Numbered from the stretch's first letter, positions 1 to 9,541 are shown. The stretch: DNA of 64,000 bases from Cyanobacteria bacterium UBA2855 (GCA_002350725.1 DEFJ01000020.1:80473-144472); one strand, 5' to 3'. Numbers and translations: made by a program. Notes: generated from the sequence alone by a model not told the origin.

Positions 1-40
1 TATTTCTTTCTCTTTGCATAGCTTCAAAGAGAAAGAAATA
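1..40. repeat. Perfect inverted repeat at the window edge
   Basis: Bases 1-16 and 25-40 are perfect reverse complements around an 8-base loop, giving a 16-bp stem. There is no T-run on the right side, so it is not an obvious rightward terminator. On the other strand it could terminate or regulate a gene to the left that lies outside the window. Function is unknown. Confidence 0.6.
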
Positions 41-187
41 GACAAATTTAATGTAATAATGGGAATTGTATCCATTTTTACATAATATAAATTATAGAAA
101 TTTGATTTATAAAAAAGTATCATGTTTGTATATAATTGTTTAAAATGATATACTGTTTTTGACCCTTACAGTTAGGATATGTTTTTT

Positions 188-961
188 ATGGATATAGAAA
201 ATATTGAAGATATTGAACAAAAACTCGATTTAGACCTAAAAAAACACAATAAATATAAGCAATTATTGATTTTAATTGTTACTTTATTATTATGCTTTTT
301 ATTAAAAGGTACAATCATTTATCACATAAAATTTGCTTTTGCTTTTCCAAATGGATATGAAAATATTCAAATAAATACAAGTCAAGAGCCGCAACAAATT
401 GATTATCCGGATAATACTATCAACCAAAGAATAATAAATTACGAATCCCTTACTGAACGTAAAGTGATAAGTCTAATACCAAGGGCAAGTTATAAGATTA
501 GTGCATTAGTTACTGCACATAACAGTTTCTTCCCTGTTAAAGACAAAATGTTTGATGCTGCAGCCCTTTATGATATAGGTTTAGCCTGGGGAGAATTAGG
601 TGATAAAGATTTTTATAAAAAATATTTTAAAAGTTATACCGCAAAAAACGGAATGTTTGGCCCAAGGTTATTGTGGACAGAGATGAAAACCACACAAATG
701 CCTGTGTCTGAAGAATATGCAAAATCCCATTTCTCTCATTCTCATCTTATTCCTGCAACTCGTAATATAATGGCTGCTTTGCTGAAAATTAAGGATTTTC
801 AACTTGTTGAAATTGAAGGTGAGCTTGTTGATATGCAATATAAAGAAGGTAACAAAACTTACAGTTCTCATACAAGTTTATCAAGGTCTGATACAGGGCT
901 TGGAGCTTGCGAAAATATATATGTTACAAAGTTAAAATATCGTAATAAGATTTACCAATAG
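188..961 (+). CDS. Membrane-anchored protein of unknown function
   Basis: The protein is about 257 residues. One hydrophobic segment (about residues 22-43) follows a charged N-terminus, so it is probably anchored in the inner membrane with the rest outside. The C-terminal half holds the segment SHSHLIPA followed by a stretch that looks like a small beta domain (VEIEGELVDMQY). I recall similar His-Ser/IPA motifs in conserved secreted proteins of unknown role, but I cannot name the family. An ATG at 179 is in frame, but the AGGA at 174-177 sits only 1 base from it and 10 bases from the ATG at 188, so 188 is preferred. It converges with recR with a 9-base gap. Confidence 0.7.
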   Translation: MDIENIEDIEQKLDLDLKKHNKYKQLLILIVTLLLCFLLKGTIIYHIKFAFAFPNGYENIQINTSQEPQQIDYPDNTINQRIINYESLTERKVISLIPRASYKISALVTAHNSFFPVKDKMFDAAALYDIGLAWGELGDKDFYKKYFKSYTAKNGMFGPRLLWTEMKTTQMPVSEEYAKSHFSHSHLIPATRNIMAALLKIKDFQLVEIEGELVDMQYKEGNKTYSSHTSLSRSDTGLGACENIYVTKLKYRNKIYQ

Positions 962-970
962 TCGTAGTAT

Positions 971-1567
971 TTATAATTCTCGTCTTCCTTCAATTGCTCT
1001 TGCAATCGTAATCTCATCAGCATATTCTAAATCCGCCCCGACAGGTAATCCGAAAGCTATACGTGAAATTTTTATGCCAAAAGGTTTTATGAGTTTACTT
1101 AAATATAAGCTTGTTGCCTCGCCTTCAACCGATGGACTGAGTGCTAATATAACCTCTTTAACCTTATCATCGGTAAGTCTTGTCAAAAGCTCTTTAATTC
1201 TGATATCATCAGCACCAATCCCATCCATAGGCGATATAACACCTTGAAGTACGTGGTATAATCCTCTGTACTCATTCGTCTTTTCAATAGCGATAAGGTC
1301 TTTTGTTTCAGCAACAACGCATATTGTGGATTTATCTCTTCTTTCCGATGAACAGATTTCGCAAGGTGATGTCGAAGAAAGGTTAAAACATACCTCACAG
1401 GTTTTTGTGTTTTCCTTCGCTTCAACGATACTTTGCGCTAATTTTTGTACCTCAGCCATGGGCATTCTCAAAAGATAAAATGCCATACGTTGTGCAGATT
1501 TTGGTCCTACTGACGGGAATTTTTGAAATTGCTCTATTAAAGTAGCAACTGATTTAGGGTAAATCAT
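971..1567 (-). CDS. recR: Recombination protein RecR
   Basis: RecR works with RecO and RecF to load RecA at gaps in single-stranded DNA. The 198-residue length is normal. The N-terminus carries the helix-hairpin-helix region (FPSVGPKSAQRMAFYLL). The four-cysteine zinc finger follows at about residues 57-72 (CEVC and CEIC pairs), then the TOPRIM domain with the conserved VVAE segment and the ALSPSVEGEATSLYL loop. Its start codon overlaps the stop codon of ybaB (TAATG), the usual bacterial ybaB-recR pairing, and translation is probably coupled. Confidence 0.97.
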   Translation of the reverse strand: MIYPKSVATLIEQFQKFPSVGPKSAQRMAFYLLRMPMAEVQKLAQSIVEAKENTKTCEVCFNLSSTSPCEICSSERRDKSTICVVAETKDLIAIEKTNEYRGLYHVLQGVISPMDGIGADDIRIKELLTRLTDDKVKEVILALSPSVEGEATSLYLSKLIKPFGIKISRIAFGLPVGADLEYADEITIARAIEGRREL

Positions 1568-1884
1568 TAGAACAATCCCGGGATATTAAGCCCGCCAGTT
1601 GCGGCTTTTAGTCTTGATTCCATTTCTTTTGATGCTTTTTCTGTCGCCGAATTAATAGCTGTGGAAATCAAGTCTTCCAACATTTCTCTATCATCTTCGC
1701 TTAAGCCTGATGCAGCGCTTTCGGAAATCTTAATAGATTTAAATTTGCCTTGTCCGTCACAAGTAACAGTAATTGCCCCGCCGCCGGCTTCACCTGTAAT
1801 CTCAAGGTTTGCCAATTCTGCTTGTGCGCTTTTTAATTTTGATTGCATATTCTGTGCTTGTTTCATTATTTGCATCATATTCAT
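1567..1884 (-). CDS. ybaB: YbaB/EbfC nucleoid-associated protein
   Basis: This 105-residue protein belongs to the YbaB/EbfC family of small dimeric DNA-binding proteins. The N-terminal helix is Met/Gln-rich (MMQIMKQAQNMQSKL), and the typical glycine-rich GEAGGGAITVTCDGQGKFKSI strand region follows. A strong AGGAGG ribosome site lies 9 bases before the ATG at 1884. It is the first gene of a two-gene unit with recR. The exact role of the family is not settled: nucleoid structuring and recombination support are both proposed. Confidence 0.95.
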   Translation of the reverse strand: MNMMQIMKQAQNMQSKLKSAQAELANLEITGEAGGGAITVTCDGQGKFKSIKISESAASGLSEDDREMLEDLISTAINSATEKASKEMESRLKAATGGLNIPGLF

Positions 1885-1958
1885 AAGTTTATATCCTCCT
1901 AATCATTAACAAATTTTACCAGATACACATTTGGTAACTTTTATTATACAATAAAAAT

Positions 1959-2759
1959 ATGCAAAGTAAAACCTATGTTTCTGAATCTTTAAAAAACGGG
2001 CGCTTAATGAGATGGACTTTTATGCCGTTAAAAGTTTATATTGCTCCTATGAAATTTTACGCAAAACAAGGGCAAGATTATAAATATAATGCGCTTGTAA
2101 GAAAAGCTTTGAACGAGTGGCAAGTTGCAACAAAAGGTAAGGTATCGTTTACGGTTGTAAATACTTTGCTTGAATCAAACGTAAATATTGATTGGAAAAG
2201 AGTTGAAAGAGTAGCTTTAGGGCATTGTTATTTTAGCTTTGATGCGAATAATAGGTTATATGGTGCTGAAGTCGCAATCGGACTTACTGATGGGTTAATT
2301 CACAGCCAGTATGGGAGTGAATCAGAGGTTTATCATACTATTTTACATGAAATAGGTCATGCGATAGGTTTAGGTCATAGTCCGTATAAAACAGATATAA
2401 TGTATACCCCTCACCAAAAAGGTATTCATAAAGTTTCAGCAGGAGATATTGCTACAATTAATTGGCTTTACAAGTTGCCGCAAGGCGCATCCCCGGCTGA
2501 AATCGCATCCCGTTATGGTGTTGGCGGCAGTAATATAGACGAAATTATATCAAAAATAGTAGAAAAAAATGCACCAAGTGAATTTGAAAAAGTCAAAAGT
2601 TCAATAAAAATCAAGCGCAGAGATTTAATGGAAGAGACCGAAAACTTAGCATTGTTGCAAAGATATCATATATCCTTGCAAAATGTTAGTATTTCCTGCA
2701 AAGCAAAAGAGTTTTTTAAAAACAACGCAATTAATAATAAGGATATTCAAAAGGATTAA
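1959..2759 (+). CDS. Matrixin-like zinc metalloprotease (M10 type)
   Basis: This is a 266-residue putative zinc peptidase. The metzincin site HEIGHAIGLGH lies at residues 130-140 and the Met-turn (DIMY, Met148) follows, exactly as in M10A matrixins. The region before it (residues 25-120) matches the matrixin core layout: a strand, a helix carrying NEWQ, then strands. I see no signal peptide and no cysteine-switch propeptide, so how it would leave the cytoplasm is unclear. No clear ribosome site precedes the ATG at 1959, so translation may be leaderless. The C-terminal 90 residues are helical and unmatched. It lies 14 bases before the formyltransferase gene. Confidence 0.85.
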   Translation: MQSKTYVSESLKNGRLMRWTFMPLKVYIAPMKFYAKQGQDYKYNALVRKALNEWQVATKGKVSFTVVNTLLESNVNIDWKRVERVALGHCYFSFDANNRLYGAEVAIGLTDGLIHSQYGSESEVYHTILHEIGHAIGLGHSPYKTDIMYTPHQKGIHKVSAGDIATINWLYKLPQGASPAEIASRYGVGGSNIDEIISKIVEKNAPSEFEKVKSSIKIKRRDLMEETENLALLQRYHISLQNVSISCKAKEFFKNNAINNKDIQKD

Positions 2760-2773
2760 GCAATCGGGGTCAG

Positions 2774-3682
2774 ATGGATAAAAAACTGAAAGTAGTTATT
2801 CTTGGTAAAGGTGCAATGCTTGCAAATCTTATCAGAGGTGCAATTCTCTCTGATGTTGATATTGTTGGCGTTTTGAGGTATGAACGATTGCATTTAAATT
2901 TTGTGTCTATGATTATACATGATTTTTTTGATCCTTCTCCTGAGTTAACATTGATAAAAAAACACGGTATAGTGGATTTAAATTTTTGTACAGCTAACTC
3001 TGAAAAATTTAGAAAATTCTTGATAAAAAATAATGTCGATGTGATATTGGTTGGTACTTGGAGTGAGAAGATTGAAAAGAAAACCTTTGATATCCCCAGA
3101 CTTGGTACGATTAATGTTCATCCGTCTTTGCTGCCAAAATATAGAGGGGTAAATCCGTATCTTGAAACTATTCGTCATGGTGAGAAGTTTTCCGGTATTA
3201 CATTTCATCTTATGACAGAAAATCTTGATGCAGGTGCTATACTTGTCCAAGAAAAAATAGAAATACTTGATAGCTATACAGGTCTTGAGTTAAGAAATAA
3301 AACAGCGTTTCGTGCAAGATTTTTATGCGAAGGATTATTAGAACAGTTGAAGCAAGGTTGTATTATTCCTACTCCTCAAGATGAGTCTGTTGCGACGTAT
3401 TTTAAGGATATTGAACCATGTGAAATGACACTGGATTTCAGAAATGAAACCTCTGATGAAATAATAAGGCATGTTCGGGCATTTCATCCTTTTCGTCCTA
3501 CGTATATAGAGGAAAATGATTTGTTTTGGAAGGTTGATGCTTATAAAATCAAAAAAACTGATGAATTCGGTATCCCTTATGAATTTTTATATTCCGATAA
3601 ATCTTCAAAAATTATTGCCTGCGCAGACGGCGTGGGGGTTGAATTTAAAGGATTAAAAAAATATAATAAATACTCCTCATAA
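2774..3682 (+). CDS. Formyltransferase family protein (Fmt-like)
   Basis: The 302-residue protein has the folate-dependent formyltransferase fold. The catalytic triad of the family is visible: Asn and His in INVHPSLLPKYRG and Asp in the NLDAGAIL segment. It could be methionyl-tRNA formyltransferase, since the length and a C-terminal extension fit. The N-terminal part diverges from standard Fmt, however, and the segment after HPSLLPKYRG reads more like the sugar or amino-acid formyltransferases related to ArnA. The gene probably shares a transcript with the protease upstream. Whether another fmt exists in the genome would settle the call. Confidence 0.75.
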   Translation: MDKKLKVVILGKGAMLANLIRGAILSDVDIVGVLRYERLHLNFVSMIIHDFFDPSPELTLIKKHGIVDLNFCTANSEKFRKFLIKNNVDVILVGTWSEKIEKKTFDIPRLGTINVHPSLLPKYRGVNPYLETIRHGEKFSGITFHLMTENLDAGAILVQEKIEILDSYTGLELRNKTAFRARFLCEGLLEQLKQGCIIPTPQDESVATYFKDIEPCEMTLDFRNETSDEIIRHVRAFHPFRPTYIEENDLFWKVDAYKIKKTDEFGIPYEFLYSDKSSKIIACADGVGVEFKGLKKYNKYSS

Positions 3683-3703
3683 AAGCCTAACAGGCTAATA
3701 TAT

Positions 3704-3746
3704 TTATTTGATACTTTGTTTAGAAAATAAATAAGATATCAAATAA
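3704..3746. repeat. 10-bp inverted repeat before the MlaA fusion gene
   Basis: TTATTTGATA at 3704-3713 and TATCAAATAA at 3737-3746 are perfect reverse complements 23 bases apart, 16 bases upstream of the start codon at 3762. The right arm precedes the GAGGGAGAA ribosome site. It could be an operator or a leader hairpin. Confidence 0.45.
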
Positions 3747-3761
3747 AATTATGAGGGAGAA

Positions 3762-5840
3762 ATGAATACTTATAAAAAGCTTTGTTTGACAATTTCTGTG
3801 TTATTTTGTCTTGTTTTAGTAGTAAATGCTGAAGAATTACCCCAAAATACTTCAACAAAGCATCCGGATTATGCTTGTATGTTTTTGGGTGAAGATAAAT
3901 GCGAGACCTTTAATCGGAAAATGTTTAACTTTAATACAAAATTGAACAAGTATGTAATTAAGCCTGTTGATATTTTGTGGGCATCAATTATGCCAAAATA
4001 CGGAATGGACAGGATAAGAGGTATATATAAAAATATTGAGTTCCCAAAAAGAGTTGTAAGCTCGCTTATTCAAAAAGATTTCAAAGGCAGTGGTAGAGAA
4101 ACTTTGAGGTTTCTTACAAATTCCACATTGGGGCTTGCCGGAATGTTTGACCCTGCAAAAACGTTATTTCATTTAGAACCTGTTGATGAAAATATGGAAC
4201 AAGCACTTACTCGCTGTAAATGCAATCAGGGAAGATATTTGGTGATGCCTGTTATAAATGGTGCTACTCCAAGGGGCTTGTGCGGAAAAGCTCTTGACAC
4301 TGCGCTAAATCCAACTTGTTACATAGGAACACCGATATTAGCTTTAATAAAACTGGGCTTTACAATAAACGAAACCTCATATATGCAGCCTCTTGCAGAT
4401 ATGATTCAATCTAATTATGCAGATCCTTATGATATTGCTAAAAAGTTATATGGAATAGAAAATCATATAAAAGCTCAAAATTTGGATAGGGAATCTGTAA
4501 TTCAGGAACATGAAAATGTCTTAAATAATTCTCAGGAATTTGTAAACAATGATGCTCAAAGTGATGAAATTGAACTCCGTGCGGGAGATAAAACTTTTGA
4601 CCCTGATAAAATTTCGTATACTGACTTATTGCGTGACGGAATTACAAAAGAAAGCTATCTTTTAAAACACTCAAAACCTAAAGCCGATATTATTTTAGAA
4701 AATTACAATGCTCAAACCCCCAGTATTGATGCTATGAGAACAGCACTTTTTAATTTACCGGGGATAAATGATTCAATTTGGACTGATTTGTCGGTATGGA
4801 ATAGAAGTTTCGCGCATAAAATACGGACTTCCTCTGTAAAGACTTACGATAACAGCGAAAATTATAAATTCAGATATATTCTTCAAAAGGATAAAAAATC
4901 CCCTCTTGCAATAATATTCCCATCTATTGGGGAAGGAATAAAATCTAATCATTCTGTTGTGTTTGCTAAACTGTTTTATGACTTAGGCTATTCTGTAGTA
5001 ATTGAGGGCAGCAGCTTTAATTGGGAATTTGTGAAAAGTATGCCCAAAGGGTATACTCCAGGACTTCCAAAGCAAGATGCAAAGGAACTCGGTATTATTA
5101 CGGCAAATATTATAAAACAACTGCAAGAAAAATATAATTGTGAATTTAATAATAAAGTTGTACTTGGAACGTCTTTTGGAGCATTAACAAGCTTATTTTT
5201 AGCTGATAGTGAATATAAACAAAATACTCTTGGACAATGTAAATTTATATCGATAAATCCTCCAATAGAATTGATATATGCAATGAAAGTCGTAGATAAA
5301 CAGAATGATGAGTGGCAAAAAGACCCCAATAATTTGAAAGATAGGGTAGCGCTTACTTCTGCAAAAATTCTAAATCTTTGGAATAAAAAGGATTCAAAAG
5401 ATTTTAAAATTGAAACTCTGCCATTTAGTGACTATGAAGCGAAGTTAATAACAAGTTTCATAATGCATCAAAAATTATCAGATTTGGTGTTTGCAATAGA
5501 ACAAATCCCTAATAATAAACAAACCGATTTTTATAAGGAAATAAACAATATGAATTATGGCGATTACTTGAAAAAATATATTTTAGGTGACAGTTTGCTT
5601 GCTTATGATGATGTAAATTACGATACAAGTTTATATTCAATTTCAAATTATCTTGAAAATAATGATAACTATAAAATTTATCATTCATTAGATGATTATC
5701 TTGTAAATTCTCAGCAATTAAATATTTTGAAAAAATATACGGGAAACAAAAGTGTATTCCTGAATAATGGTTCTCATTTGGGTTATATGTATAGAGAAGA
5801 ATTTATTAATGATTTAAAAAATGAACTTTCTCTAAAGTAG
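3762..5840 (+). CDS. MlaA (VacJ) domain fused to an alpha/beta hydrolase
   Basis: The protein has 692 residues. Residues 1-23 form a signal peptide, without a clear lipobox. Residues about 45-215 match MlaA/VacJ, the outer-membrane protein that removes misplaced phospholipids (NRKMFNFNTKLN, LRFLTNSTLGLAGMFDPA, GRYLVMPVINGATPRGLCG). A linker leads to a C-terminal alpha/beta hydrolase (about 375-692). Its nucleophile elbow is GTSFGA with Ser471, a likely acid lies near Asp643-644, and His672 sits in NNGSHLGYM. MlaA normally ends at about 250 residues, so the hydrolase is an addition. An attractive inference is a periplasmic or outer-membrane lipid hydrolase coupled to lipid transport. The ribosome site GAGGGAGAA supports the start. 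Confidence 0.85.
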   Translation: MNTYKKLCLTISVLFCLVLVVNAEELPQNTSTKHPDYACMFLGEDKCETFNRKMFNFNTKLNKYVIKPVDILWASIMPKYGMDRIRGIYKNIEFPKRVVSSLIQKDFKGSGRETLRFLTNSTLGLAGMFDPAKTLFHLEPVDENMEQALTRCKCNQGRYLVMPVINGATPRGLCGKALDTALNPTCYIGTPILALIKLGFTINETSYMQPLADMIQSNYADPYDIAKKLYGIENHIKAQNLDRESVIQEHENVLNNSQEFVNNDAQSDEIELRAGDKTFDPDKISYTDLLRDGITKESYLLKHSKPKADIILENYNAQTPSIDAMRTALFNLPGINDSIWTDLSVWNRSFAHKIRTSSVKTYDNSENYKFRYILQKDKKSPLAIIFPSIGEGIKSNHSVVFAKLFYDLGYSVVIEGSSFNWEFVKSMPKGYTPGLPKQDAKELGIITANIIKQLQEKYNCEFNNKVVLGTSFGALTSLFLADSEYKQNTLGQCKFISINPPIELIYAMKVVDKQNDEWQKDPNNLKDRVALTSAKILNLWNKKDSKDFKIETLPFSDYEAKLITSFIMHQKLSDLVFAIEQIPNNKQTDFYKEINNMNYGDYLKKYILGDSLLAYDDVNYDTSLYSISNYLENNDNYKIYHSLDDYLVNSQQLNILKKYTGNKSVFLNNGSHLGYMYREEFINDLKNELSLK

Positions 5841-5841
5841 A

Positions 5842-6333
5842 TTATAAATTAAATCCGCCATTTTTCTTTATGTGTTCAACCAATCCTCCATCATTCAACA
5901 TCTTTATCATGACTGGCGGAAGAGGTTCAATAGGGATGATTACTCCGTTTGTTAAATCTTTTAATACCCCGTTTTCGACATCCAAATCTAATTCATCACC
6001 GGCGTTGATTCCATCTGTATCACATTCTATTGCAAGCAAACCTATGTTAATTGCGTTACGATAAAAAATTCTGGCAAAAGATTTTGCAATAACAGCGCCG
6101 ACTCCTGCAATTTTTATGATTTGCGGAGCGTGTTCTCTTGAAGAACCCAGTCCAAAATTAGAACCTCCGACAACAAAATCCCCCTTTTGCATTTTTGAAG
6201 CAAATTCCGGGTCAGCGTCTTCTAATACGTGCTTTGCAAATTCCGGCAGGTTTGAACGCAAATGGAAAAGCCTTCCGGGTGCTATATGATCTGTTGAAAT
6301 ATTATCTCCGAATTTAAATGCTTTACCTCTCAT
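5842..6333 (-). CDS. leuD: 3-isopropylmalate dehydratase small subunit
   Basis: LeuD and LeuC convert 2-isopropylmalate to 3-isopropylmalate in leucine synthesis. The 163-residue length fits the short bacterial/archaeal type. Diagnostic segments are GDNISTDHIAPGR near the N-terminus and GGSNFGLGSSREHAPQ at about residues 57-72. An AAGGAG ribosome site precedes the ATG. It follows the FAD-dehydrogenase gene by 9 bases on the same strand. Its partner leuC is not beside it but lies about 48 kb away on the other strand (53814-55055). A role in a related hydro-lyase (homoaconitase-type) cannot be excluded. Confidence 0.93.
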   Translation of the reverse strand: MRGKAFKFGDNISTDHIAPGRLFHLRSNLPEFAKHVLEDADPEFASKMQKGDFVVGGSNFGLGSSREHAPQIIKIAGVGAVIAKSFARIFYRNAINIGLLAIECDTDGINAGDELDLDVENGVLKDLTNGVIIPIEPLPPVMIKMLNDGGLVEHIKKNGGFNL

Positions 6334-6342
6334 GTTATCTCC

Positions 6343-7716
6343 TTATCTTGCACAAATTGTTCTTGCGGCGTGCACTCCTGAAGCTGAAGCTTGTAACAAT
6401 CCTCTTGTTACTCCTGCGCCATCTCCAATTGCGAATAGATTCTTTACACCATCGGTTTCCAATTCATTTGTTAATTTAACTCTTGCAGAGTAGAATTTAA
6501 CCTCAATCCCGTATAATAGCGTATATCTTGAAGCTGTACCCGGAGCAATTTTATCTAACGCGTATAGCATTTCGATAATGCTTGTCATTTGTCTGTACGG
6601 AATAACCAAGCTCAAATCGCCTGGTGTAGCGCATGCTAATGTCGGTGTTAATATACTGGATTTAATTCTCTCCGGAGTAGAGCGGCGTCCGTCTAATAAG
6701 TCACCAAATCTTTGAACAAGAATGCCGCCTGCAAGCATATTAGCTAATCTTGCGATATGTTGTCCGTATTGAATAGGCTCTTTGAACGGTTCAGTAAATC
6801 TTTCGCTTACGAGCAATGCAAAATTTGTGTTATTTGTTGTTTGCTCAGCATAGCTGTGTCCGTTTACAGTTGCTATACCATTGTAATTTTCTTGAACAAC
6901 TTCACCATTTGGGTTCATACAGAACGTTCTTACTTCATCTCCGAATGTCGGTGAATGATATATTAATTTTGACTCATATAATTTTGAAGTAATAGGATCA
7001 AATACCGGTGCCGGAAGTTCAACACGAACACCAACGTCAACTGCGTTATTTACCATACCGATTTTATTTCTTGCAAATTCTTCCGTTAACCAGTCTGCGC
7101 CTTCTCTACCCGGTGCAATAATTGTGTATTCAGCTCTGATTTCTTGCCCGTTATCCAGGACAAGTCCCTTAACCTGTTCGCATTCTACAATCAAGTTTCT
7201 GGCAATAGAATTGTTTAAAATAGTAATTTTATCTTCAAGGTAATCTTGCATTGCTTTTAATACGTCTAAACTTCTTTCTGTACCAAGATGGCGTACAGGA
7301 GAGTATACCAGCTTTAATTCAGCTAATGCAGCTTGTCTTTCTATTTCTTTAAAAGTGTTTATGTCTGTTCCAAAAACTTCTTCAGTAGCACCAAATTCCA
7401 AGTATAAATCGTCAGAATATCTTATTAAGTCTTCAACTTTTTCTCTGGACATGTAATCAACCAAATGTCCGCCGACATCAGGGGTTAATGTTAATTTGCC
7501 GTCAGAAAAAGCTCCGGCTCCGCCCCATCCGCATAGCAATCCGCATTTTTTGCATGTTGGGCATTTCTCATAACCTTCTCTTAAAAGGCATTTCCTTTTC
7601 TCAATTCTTTCGCCTTTTTCAATTAAAACAACCTTCCAATCAGGTTTTAATTTCATAATTTCCAAAGCCGCAAAAATTCCTGCCGGTCCGGCTCCAACTA
7701 TTGCTACATTATACAT
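6343..7716 (-). CDS. FAD-dependent dehydrogenase (COG2509-like)
   Basis: This is a 457-residue flavoprotein. The Rossmann dinucleotide motif GAGPAGIFAALE starts at about residue 8. A four-cysteine segment follows (CPTCKKCGLLC, about 52-62), then GGAGAFSDGKL, typical of the uncharacterised FAD-dependent dehydrogenases of COG2509. A second FAD contact is the C-terminal FAIGDGAGVTRGLLQA. The substrate is unknown. It lies immediately before leuD and is likely cotranscribed with it, but the pairing need not mean a shared pathway. The ATG at 7716 has a GAGGAT ribosome site. Confidence 0.88.
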   Translation of the reverse strand: MYNVAIVGAGPAGIFAALEIMKLKPDWKVVLIEKGERIEKRKCLLREGYEKCPTCKKCGLLCGWGGAGAFSDGKLTLTPDVGGHLVDYMSREKVEDLIRYSDDLYLEFGATEEVFGTDINTFKEIERQAALAELKLVYSPVRHLGTERSLDVLKAMQDYLEDKITILNNSIARNLIVECEQVKGLVLDNGQEIRAEYTIIAPGREGADWLTEEFARNKIGMVNNAVDVGVRVELPAPVFDPITSKLYESKLIYHSPTFGDEVRTFCMNPNGEVVQENYNGIATVNGHSYAEQTTNNTNFALLVSERFTEPFKEPIQYGQHIARLANMLAGGILVQRFGDLLDGRRSTPERIKSSILTPTLACATPGDLSLVIPYRQMTSIIEMLYALDKIAPGTASRYTLLYGIEVKFYSARVKLTNELETDGVKNLFAIGDGAGVTRGLLQASASGVHAARTICAR

Positions 7717-7807
7717 ATCAATTTATCCTCACATTAAATCATTATTTAATCAACCGATTAAGTATAACCCGAACAAAATTATTTTTACATGTTTTGTGAA
7801 GAAGATG

Positions 7808-8515
7808 TTACGATTTAACTAATTCTTCAAGTTTAGGTTTTCTTCCGCAAGACTTGTCCTCATCACAGTATCCGTATCTATCGCACTTTGCAACTAAATA
7901 AGGTTTTAACCAAGGCTCCTCGGTAACAAGCGCATCGCACATACCTTTAACCAACATTCTGATTTCAAATTGAGCTCTTGAGCATAATCTTAAATTAGCT
8001 AAATGTATTAGTTCTCTTAAATTCAAACTTGCTACCATAGATGTTGCTGTTGCGTTCGGTAGAACCGCACGTGCATCCTCTGCCGGAATTCCTGCCTCGA
8101 CAAATTCCTGATATTTATTAGATATTTCTCCCATAAAATCAATGAATTTTTGCTTTAAAACGGGGTCTTTATCGATTGTCGGAGGAATTAAATAGTCAAA
8201 CTGTCCTTTTTCTTTTACGTATCTTTGAGATTTTTGAGAAAATGACATGTGTCTATGTCGTACCAATTGATGAGTACATGCTCTTGAAACATTTGAAATA
8301 GCAAAGCTTACCTGAATATGTTCAATTGTGGAATAATGCCCTGAAGAAATTACTCTTTCGACAAGTTTCAACATTTTTTCGGTATCATCTGTGCTGTTAT
8401 AAATGTTAATCGGATAATCTGCACTATAACAGGTTCTGCAAGCCGTATAGACAGTTTTTAGCATATTCGCAGGCTTTGATATTAAGCTGACTTTTGGTTT
8501 GTTGTTGTCTTCCAT
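7808..8515 (-). CDS. thyX: FAD-dependent thymidylate synthase ThyX
   Basis: ThyX makes dTMP from dUMP using FAD and methylene-tetrahydrofolate. The family signature RHR-x7-S is present (RHRHMSFSQKSQRY, about residues 82-95). The protein has 235 residues, a normal length. A cluster of cysteines in the C-terminal tail (CDRYGYCDEDKSCGRKP) is an extra that could bind a metal or be structural. The gene lies 27 bases after kdsD on the same strand. Confidence 0.96.
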   Translation of the reverse strand: MEDNNKPKVSLISKPANMLKTVYTACRTCYSADYPINIYNSTDDTEKMLKLVERVISSGHYSTIEHIQVSFAISNVSRACTHQLVRHRHMSFSQKSQRYVKEKGQFDYLIPPTIDKDPVLKQKFIDFMGEISNKYQEFVEAGIPAEDARAVLPNATATSMVASLNLRELIHLANLRLCSRAQFEIRMLVKGMCDALVTEEPWLKPYLVAKCDRYGYCDEDKSCGRKPKLEELVKS

Positions 8516-8542
8516 ATTTTCCCTACTCTCTCAATATTATAT

Positions 8543-9541
8543 TTACACAACCCCGCTGTTTAGGCAATCGTGGATGTGAATTACACCGACAGGTTTACCG
8601 TTTTCAACAGCAAATATATTTGTGATTTTCTTTTCGTGCATAAGCTTTACTGCCTCACTAGCCATCGCATCCGGTGATATAACTTTGGGGTTTTTAGTCA
8701 TGACATCGGCGGCTTTTCTGGACAAAATATCCCCTGTAAGGCATCTTCTTAAATCTCCATCCGTTAACATTCCAACCAATAATCCGTTCTCGTCAATAAA
8801 CCCTACACAACCCAGACGCTTTGATGTCATTTCTAATAATGATTCTTGCATTCCGGCTGTTACCGGTAAAATAGGCATTTCTTCATTTTTGTGCATTAAA
8901 TCTGAAACTCTTTGTAATACAGAACCTAATTTGCCACCCGGATGACGTTGATTGAATTGCTCTTTTGAAAATCCGTTACGCTCTATCATGGCTACGGTTA
9001 ATATATCTCCTAAAACAAGAGTCGCGGTTGTAGAAGATGTTGGTGCAAGTCCAAGGGGGCATGCTTCTGCGCTTTTTGGCAATTTTAATATTACATCACC
9101 GGCTTTGCCTAATGAGCTTTCCGGATTTTTTGTTATTGCAATGAGTTTAATTCCAAATCTTTTAGAGTAATTTAATATATCAACCAGTTCTTTAGATTCC
9201 CCGCTGTTAGAAATAGCAATAATAACATCATCTGTTGTAATCATTCCTAAATCGCCGTGGCTTGCTTCAGCAGGGTGAACAAAAAATGACGGAGTTCCGG
9301 TTGAAGCTAAAGATGCTGCTATTTTTTTTGCAATATGCCCTGATTTACCCATACCTGTTAGGATAATTCTACCTTTAGCTGCTTGCATAAAATTAAGTGC
9401 ATCTGTAAGGTTTTGTCCCAATTCGCCTTCCATAACTCGTAATGCATTAATCTCTGTATCGATTGTTCGTTTCGCAGAAACCAAATCACTATTGGATAAC
9501 TTATTAATATCGCCTGACAAAGAGTTTGTTGCTGTCATCAT
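8543..9541 (-). CDS. kdsD: Arabinose-5-phosphate isomerase KdsD (KpsF/GutQ)
   Basis: This enzyme interconverts ribulose-5-phosphate and arabinose-5-phosphate, the first step to Kdo of lipopolysaccharide. The 332 residues contain an N-terminal SIS domain (GMGKSGHIAKKIAASLASTGTPSFFV split over about 64-90, HPAEASHGDLG, ISNSGESKE). Two C-terminal CBS motifs follow (VMTKNPKVISP and the helix KLMHEKKITNIFAVENGKP). With kdsB at 25257 it supports Kdo synthesis and a diderm envelope. Two adjacent ATGs (9541 and 9538) are possible starts downstream of GGAG. Confidence 0.95.
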   Translation of the reverse strand: MMTATNSLSGDINKLSNSDLVSAKRTIDTEINALRVMEGELGQNLTDALNFMQAAKGRIILTGMGKSGHIAKKIAASLASTGTPSFFVHPAEASHGDLGMITTDDVIIAISNSGESKELVDILNYSKRFGIKLIAITKNPESSLGKAGDVILKLPKSAEACPLGLAPTSSTTATLVLGDILTVAMIERNGFSKEQFNQRHPGGKLGSVLQRVSDLMHKNEEMPILPVTAGMQESLLEMTSKRLGCVGFIDENGLLVGMLTDGDLRRCLTGDILSRKAADVMTKNPKVISPDAMASEAVKLMHEKKITNIFAVENGKPVGVIHIHDCLNSGVV

